NCBI GenBank assembly: GCA_001897435.1
Contig: MKSV01000007.1
Coordinates: 1,178,001 to 1,242,000, forward strand
Direction of reading: 5' to 3'
Source of the DNA: Acidobacteriales bacterium 59-55
GTDB lineage: Bacteria; Acidobacteriota; Terriglobia; Terriglobales; Acidobacteriaceae
DNA: 64,000 nucleotides
Shown here: piece after piece, positions 59,973-64,000 of the stretch
Numbering within the stretch: the first letter of the stretch is position 1
Layout: each line of letters begins with the position of its first letter
Notes under the pieces: generated by a model
What the model saw: only the letters and a program-made list of their open reading frames with translations
What the model was told of the DNA's origin: nothing
The model's database searches: none
Program-made: the position numbers and the translations under genes

Positions 59973-60731
59973 ATGCGCAAACCACTCATAGCCGCCAATT
60001 GGAAGATGTACAAGATTCCTGCCGAAGCCACCGCCTTTACCGATGCCTTCCTCCCCCTCATCGCAAGCAAGCAGAAGGCCGAGATCGTCCTCTGTCCCTC
60101 GACGACGTCCCTGGCTGCAACGATCGAGGCCACCAAAGGAACTGAGGTCCGTATCGGCGCTCAGACCATGCACTGGCTCGATAACGGAGCCTACACCGGC
60201 GAGACTTCGCCCATCATGCTCAACGCCATCGGTGTCACTCATGTCCTGATCGGCCACAGCGAGCGTCGCCAGTACTTCAACGAGACCGACGAGACCGTCA
60301 ACCTGAAGCTCAAGTCCGCCCTCGCTCACAAACTCGTCCCTATTGTCTGCGTCGGCGAGCACAAGGCCGAGCGCGAGTCGGGCAAGACCAACGATGTGCT
60401 CCGACAGCAGATCACCGTTGGACTTCAAGGCATCGACCCGGCAGCGGCTACTTCACTGGTCATCGCCTACGAGCCGGTCTGGGCTATCGGCACCGGCCTC
60501 ACCGCTACGCCACAGATCGCCGAGGACGCGCACAAGTTCATCCGTGAGCAGATCGCCGAGGTCCTCAGCCCCGCCATCGCCGCCAGCACCCGCATCCTCT
60601 ACGGCGGTTCGGTCAAGCCGGATAACGCAGCCAGCCTCTGCTGCCTCGAAAACATCGACGGCGCCCTGGTCGGCGGAGCCAGCCTGGACCCGACGAGCTT
60701 CGCCCAGATCATCGCAGGCGCATCCATCTAA
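59973..60731 (+). CDS. tpiA: Triosephosphate isomerase
   Basis: 252 residues. Interconverts dihydroxyacetone phosphate and glyceraldehyde-3-phosphate. AANWKMYK start (catalytic Lys), HSERRQYF (catalytic His), AYEPVWAIGTG (catalytic Glu), and the phosphate-binding LYGGSVKPDNA and GALVGGASLDP are all present. AGGA lies about 12 bases upstream. Third glycolytic gene of the region. Confidence 0.97.
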   Translation: MRKPLIAANWKMYKIPAEATAFTDAFLPLIASKQKAEIVLCPSTTSLAATIEATKGTEVRIGAQTMHWLDNGAYTGETSPIMLNAIGVTHVLIGHSERRQYFNETDETVNLKLKSALAHKLVPIVCVGEHKAERESGKTNDVLRQQITVGLQGIDPAAATSLVIAYEPVWAIGTGLTATPQIAEDAHKFIREQIAEVLSPAIAASTRILYGGSVKPDNAASLCCLENIDGALVGGASLDPTSFAQIIAGASI

Positions 60732-60806
60732 AACTAAGCCGCAAACAGTATGCCGCGCCGACTCACCGAGTCGACGCGGCACTGAAACATCCCCCGAATC
60801 CCTGCC

Positions 60807-61442
60807 TTACCTTACAACTCCCGCCTGATCCATCGGCCAGTACACAAACGCAGCCTTTCCATAGATCAAGTTGCGTTCCACCGGCCCGAAGTCCCGGCTG
60901 TCGCTCGAGATCGAGCGATGGTCGCCCATCACAAAATACTCGTGAGGCGGAACCACCATCTCAGGCTGTGAACGCTCATCGGCGAAGCGCGGCGGCACAT
61001 ACTTCTCCACCACCTGCTTGCCATTGACGTAAACCGTTCCGTGATCGATACGCAGGTCGTCTCCGGGCAACGCAATCACCCGCTTGATGTAGCTCTTGGT
61101 GCGATCGCGCGGATAGAGAAACACCACGACGTCTCCGCGGTGAATATCCTCCACGTGGTAGACCATCTTATTGATAAAGAGGCGATCCTGATCCTTCAGC
61201 ATCGGCAACATGCTGGTGCCTTCTACCCGCACCGGCTGATAGAGAAAGACGATGATAAAAGCCGACACCGCGACAGAAACCAGCAGATCCCGCACCCATG
61301 CCTGCCAGCCGGTCCGCGAATCGGGCTCCTTCTGCGAATTCAACTGCCGCCAATCCTGGCCCGGATCCGGACCCTGCTCATCGTTCTCCACGATATTTCC
61401 ATTCCTCACTGTCTTAGACGCACGGTTCTCACTGGGCGGCAC
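60807..61442 (-). CDS. lepB: Signal peptidase I
   Basis: 211 residues from a GTG at 61442. A hydrophilic N-terminus (about 1-48), one membrane helix (about 50-67, LLVSVAVSAFIIVFLYQP), then the S26 catalytic Ser in EGTSMLPML and Lys in SYIKRVIALPGD, with the GDHRSISSDSRDFGPV box near the end. Cleaves signal peptides of exported proteins on the periplasmic side of the inner membrane. Convergent with tpiA. Confidence 0.95.
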   Translation of the reverse strand: MPPSENRASKTVRNGNIVENDEQGPDPGQDWRQLNSQKEPDSRTGWQAWVRDLLVSVAVSAFIIVFLYQPVRVEGTSMLPMLKDQDRLFINKMVYHVEDIHRGDVVVFLYPRDRTKSYIKRVIALPGDDLRIDHGTVYVNGKQVVEKYVPPRFADERSQPEMVVPPHEYFVMGDHRSISSDSRDFGPVERNLIYGKAAFVYWPMDQAGVVR

Positions 61443-61657
61443 TCTGCCTCAATCGCAATGTTCAAACGATAAAACCGTCGTATCTGGCTCCGTCACTCTG
61501 CGCCAGCCACAGACAGGCAAACTATTGCCTCTCAGTTGCATCTTAACAGGTCAACAACGTGAATTGGGAATTGGCCTTACCTTTGGTGCCGCAATAGGGC
61601 GCGTTAGGCGCTAGAATTGTATTAGCAGTAAAAAGGACTCTTCCAGCAGGATTTTGA

Positions 61658-62626
61658 ATGGCTACCCTTACCATGCTTGAACCGGCTTCCACGCCAAAAC
61701 CCGAGAACGGTTCCCCCTTGGAGTTCCACGCGCTCACTACGGAGACAGCGAATACCGCATCCGAGGGCCTGGATACTAAATCTGCTTTGGAGATCGCGCG
61801 CATCATCAATCATGAGGACGCTAAGATCGCCGCTGCAGTCAAAAAGGCGCTGCCTGAGATCGCCATCGTCATGGATACCGTTGCTCGCTCGCTTCGCGAT
61901 GGAGGCCGCCTGATCTACGTCGGCGCCGGCTCCAGCGGTCGCATCGCCTCCCTCGATGCCTCGGAGTGCCCACCAACCTACTCCACAGCTCCGTCACAAG
62001 TCCAGTACATTATGGCCGGCGGGCCAAAGGCTCTGGCCTCCGCCTCCGACGTCAACGAGGACTCGCCCGAGATCGGCCAGCGTGACATCGCCCGCCGCCG
62101 TCCTACTCGCAAGGACATCGTTATCGGCATCTCCGCCAGCGGCCGCACGCCTTACGTCGTCGGTGCGGTCGAGTATGCTCGCGCGCGCGGAGCCAAGACT
62201 GCCGCCGTCACCTGCAACCTGAACACTCCGCTCGCCGACGTGGCCGATACCACCATCGTCGCCGAGGTCGGCCCTGAAGTCCTCTCCGGCTCGACACGCA
62301 TGAAGTCAGCCAGCGCCCAGAAGATGATCCTGAACATGATCACGACCGGCGCCATGACCCGTCTCGGTTATGTCTACGACAATCTCATGGTCAACGTGCA
62401 CATGAAGAACGCCAAGCTAGTCGAGCGCGGCATCCGCGTGCTGATGACGGTCTGCGAGATCGACCGTGACACCGCCATCCGCACCATCAAGTCCGCGGGC
62501 AAATCCATCCCCATCGCCGTGGTCATGCTTAAGGCCAACGTCGACAAGATGGAAGCCGTCCGCCGCCTGAGCAAATCAGACGGCAACGTCCGCCTCGCCA
62601 TCGACGACTCCCGCCTGGAGATTTGA
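61658..62626 (+). CDS. murQ: N-acetylmuramic acid 6-phosphate etherase MurQ
   Basis: 322 residues. Splits the lactyl ether of MurNAc-6-phosphate to GlcNAc-6-phosphate during wall recycling. SIS-domain motifs GAGSSGRIASLDASECPPTY (with catalytic Glu), GISASGRTPYVVGAVEYARARGA, and VLSGSTRMKSASAQKMILNM identify it clearly. The first 30 residues are a variable extension. Neither AnmK nor a PTS MurP adjoins it. AGGA 7 bases upstream. Confidence 0.96.
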   Translation: MATLTMLEPASTPKPENGSPLEFHALTTETANTASEGLDTKSALEIARIINHEDAKIAAAVKKALPEIAIVMDTVARSLRDGGRLIYVGAGSSGRIASLDASECPPTYSTAPSQVQYIMAGGPKALASASDVNEDSPEIGQRDIARRRPTRKDIVIGISASGRTPYVVGAVEYARARGAKTAAVTCNLNTPLADVADTTIVAEVGPEVLSGSTRMKSASAQKMILNMITTGAMTRLGYVYDNLMVNVHMKNAKLVERGIRVLMTVCEIDRDTAIRTIKSAGKSIPIAVVMLKANVDKMEAVRRLSKSDGNVRLAIDDSRLEI

Positions 62627-62690
62627 CCACGTAATTATTCGTATGCGCCTTGTACATTTCAACGCAACACCCGCCAGTTAGACTAATCCT

Positions 62691-63164
62691 ATGGCAACCG
62701 GGCGGGTGATGGCGCTGGATGTAGGGAAGGTACGCGTGGGCGTGGCGCTCTCGGACCCGCTGGGCTACACCGCACAGCCGCTTCTGACGCTATGGCGCAA
62801 AAGCCGGGGCGAGGATATGCGCAGCCTGCTGCGGCTGATTCGCAAGCATGAGGTAGTGGAGATTATTGTCGGGAATCCCCTGCACATGTCGGGAGATGTG
62901 AGCCCGTGGGCGGCGAAGGTGCAGGAGTTCGCCGAAGAGTTGCGTAAACGCTCCACGCTGCCGGTGACACTGTGGGATGAACGGCTCAGTTCGGTCGCGG
63001 CACACGAGATTCTCAACGAAGCTGGACATAATTCCCGGAACCGCAAATATGTAATCGATCAGGTCGCCGCCGTGGTGATCCTGCGCGGATGGATGGAAGC
63101 AAAGGAACAGGCAACAGCGCGGGCAGCACTGGAGCAAAGCGGCCGTAGCGAAGAAGGACGTTGA
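62691..63164 (+). CDS. ruvX: Putative pre-16S rRNA nuclease YqgF/RuvX
   Basis: 157 residues, RNase H-like fold. ALDVGKVRVGVALSDPLG carries the catalytic Asp and conserved Arg; VVEIIVGNPLHMSG, LWDERLSS and the C-terminal D in YVIDQVAAVVILRGWM complete the site. Involved in maturing the 5' end of 16S rRNA; also called Holliday junction resolvase-like. Confidence 0.93.
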   Translation: MATGRVMALDVGKVRVGVALSDPLGYTAQPLLTLWRKSRGEDMRSLLRLIRKHEVVEIIVGNPLHMSGDVSPWAAKVQEFAEELRKRSTLPVTLWDERLSSVAAHEILNEAGHNSRNRKYVIDQVAAVVILRGWMEAKEQATARAALEQSGRSEEGR

Positions 63165-63190
63165 AAAGCTCACTCTGAAAGGAGCGCCCC

Positions 63191-63565
63191 ATGCCTCCCA
63201 CTATCGGAAATGGAAAGATCTGTTACATCGATATGCCTGCTATCGACATAGCTCGTTCAGCCGGCTTCTACAAAAACGTCTTTGGCTGGAGCATCCGGCA
63301 GCGCGGGGATGGCGCCACCTCCTTTGACGATGGCGTCGGCGAGGTAAGCGGCACATGGACACTTGGCCGCCCACCCTCCACCCAGCCCGGGCTTCTCATC
63401 TACATCATGGTGGACAGCGTGGCCGCAACCATCGACCGGATCGCCGCCAGCGGCTGCGAGATCGTCCAGCCAATCGGGGCCGACGCTCCCGAGATCACCG
63501 CTCGTTTCCGCGATCCGGCAGGAAACGTCCTCGGCATCTACCAGAATCCCCCTCAAGAGATCTGA
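63191..63565 (+). CDS. VOC (glyoxalase/bleomycin-resistance) family protein
   Basis: 124 residues, AAGGAG 8 bases before the ATG. A single VOC module: ICYIDMPAIDIARSAGFYKNVFGW at the start and ITARFRDPAGNVLGIYQNP at the end, with the usual beta-alpha-beta-beta-beta pattern. Metal ligand positions are incomplete (Tyr replaces the first His), so it may not be enzymatic. Substrate unknown; 26 bases behind ruvX. Confidence 0.85.
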   Translation: MPPTIGNGKICYIDMPAIDIARSAGFYKNVFGWSIRQRGDGATSFDDGVGEVSGTWTLGRPPSTQPGLLIYIMVDSVAATIDRIAASGCEIVQPIGADAPEITARFRDPAGNVLGIYQNPPQEI

Positions 63566-63585
63566 ATCTTCGTCGGAGGCTCACT

Positions 63586-64000
63586 CTAAGCCCTCTCCGC
63601 CACCAGCGAAACCATGATTCCCCATGGATCGCGGAACCGTACCTTGCCCTCGCTACGATCCACAACATGACCACCTTCTTCCAAGCTGCGGCTTACTTCC
63701 TCCACATCGCCTTCCTCGGGAACCACCAGCTCCCACTCCAGCAGTCGCGGATCACCCGCCGCCGCGATGCTCGAACCTCGCGCCCAGGTGTTTATCCCTA
63801 CGTGATGGTGGTATCCGCCCGCCGCCAGAAACAGCGCAGCATCGCCCAACCGGCTCATCACGTCCAGACCCAGCCCCCTATCGTAGAAAGCTCTGCCCGC
63901 CGCCATCTCACCTACATAAAAATGCATATGCCCGACCGTCGTCCCCGCCGGCAATCCCTCCCACTTCGTTCCCGCCGACTCCGCGATCAGCCCGGCCATA
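63586..64000 (-). CDS. VOC-family protein, C-terminal half (5' partial)
   Basis: 137 residues seen; the frame reaches the window edge and the first residues look internal, so this is probably the C-terminal VOC module of a two-module CatE/catechol-dioxygenase-like protein. GHMHFYVGEMAAGRAFYDRGLGL starts the module, HHHVGINTWA supplies His, and DRSEGKVRFRDPWGIMVSLV ends it. Convergent with the single-module VOC gene 20 bases away. Confidence 0.82.
   Translation of the reverse strand, partial: MAGLIAESAGTKWEGLPAGTTVGHMHFYVGEMAAGRAFYDRGLGLDVMSRLGDAALFLAAGGYHHHVGINTWARGSSIAAAGDPRLLEWELVVPEEGDVEEVSRSLEEGGHVVDRSEGKVRFRDPWGIMVSLVAERA

Overview
The window reads as a chromosomal segment of an Acidobacteriota bacterium, most likely class Terriglobia (Granulicella/Edaphobacter/Terriglobus type). 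This rests on an Oar-like TonB-dependent receptor with an N-terminal carboxypeptidase-regulatory domain, a bacillithiol gene (bshA), a complete glc operon headed by malate synthase, moderately high GC with frequent GTG/TTG starts, and Gram-negative envelope genes (RND efflux, TolC, lipoproteins). No ribosomal RNA is present to fix the taxon. Almost all of it is ordinary core chromosome: no prophage, CRISPR array, integron or intact insertion sequence was found.

Layout. 1-5.7 kb: an AddB-like nuclease (cut by the window edge) and an AddA helicase-nuclease, a recombinational repair pair. 5.7-12.5 kb, minus strand: the whole phosphate module phoB-phoR-pstS-pstC-pstA-pstB-phoU, preceded by four 7-bp Pho-box-like units with an exact 11-bp period. 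12.6-15.3 kb: a two-component system of receiver, CHASE3/PAS kinase and an opposing second receiver. 15.4-18.6 kb: a NitT/TauT-like ABC transporter (ATPase with C-terminal extension, two-domain permease) without a binding protein. 18.9-24 kb: fabI, a DinB protein, an ABC-F ATPase, a small zinc-ribbon protein and a TPR lipoprotein-like or secreted protein. 24.4-27.9 kb: the TonB-dependent receptor. 28.4-34.4 kb: tRNA-Ser and aceB-glcD-glcE-glcF, which together turn glycolate into malate. 34.6-37.7 kb: otsA-otsB, in which OtsA carries an N-terminal membrane sensor module. 37.8-44.2 kb: a tripartite RND efflux operon plus a small membrane protein. 44.4-46.6 kb: tRNA-Val, a ChbG/HpnK-type deacetylase and bshA. 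46.7-51 kb: a LytS-type kinase, ribA, a hicB-hicA toxin-antitoxin pair, an esterase and a second DinB protein. 51.2-53.6 kb: a glycine-betaine/choline-type ABC transporter. 53.6-60.7 kb: a P-loop kinase, gap, an EAL-PAS-PAS protein, RidA, pgk, a small membrane protein and tpiA. 60.8-64 kb: lepB, murQ, ruvX and two VOC proteins.

How the genes work together. The pst/pho block is a self-contained phosphate sensing and uptake unit. The gap-pgk-tpiA group is a lower-glycolysis cluster interrupted by signalling, RidA and small membrane genes. The glc operon gives two-carbon utilisation. otsAB and the betaine-type transporter both point to osmotic or desiccation stress, fitting a soil lifestyle. The most unusual points are the sensor-OtsA fusion, an RND pump lacking two residues of the classical proton relay, the binding-protein-less ABC transporter, and a YdjC-fold deacetylase translationally coupled to bshA. 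None of these amounts to a clearly new multi-gene system; they are stated as testable hypotheses.
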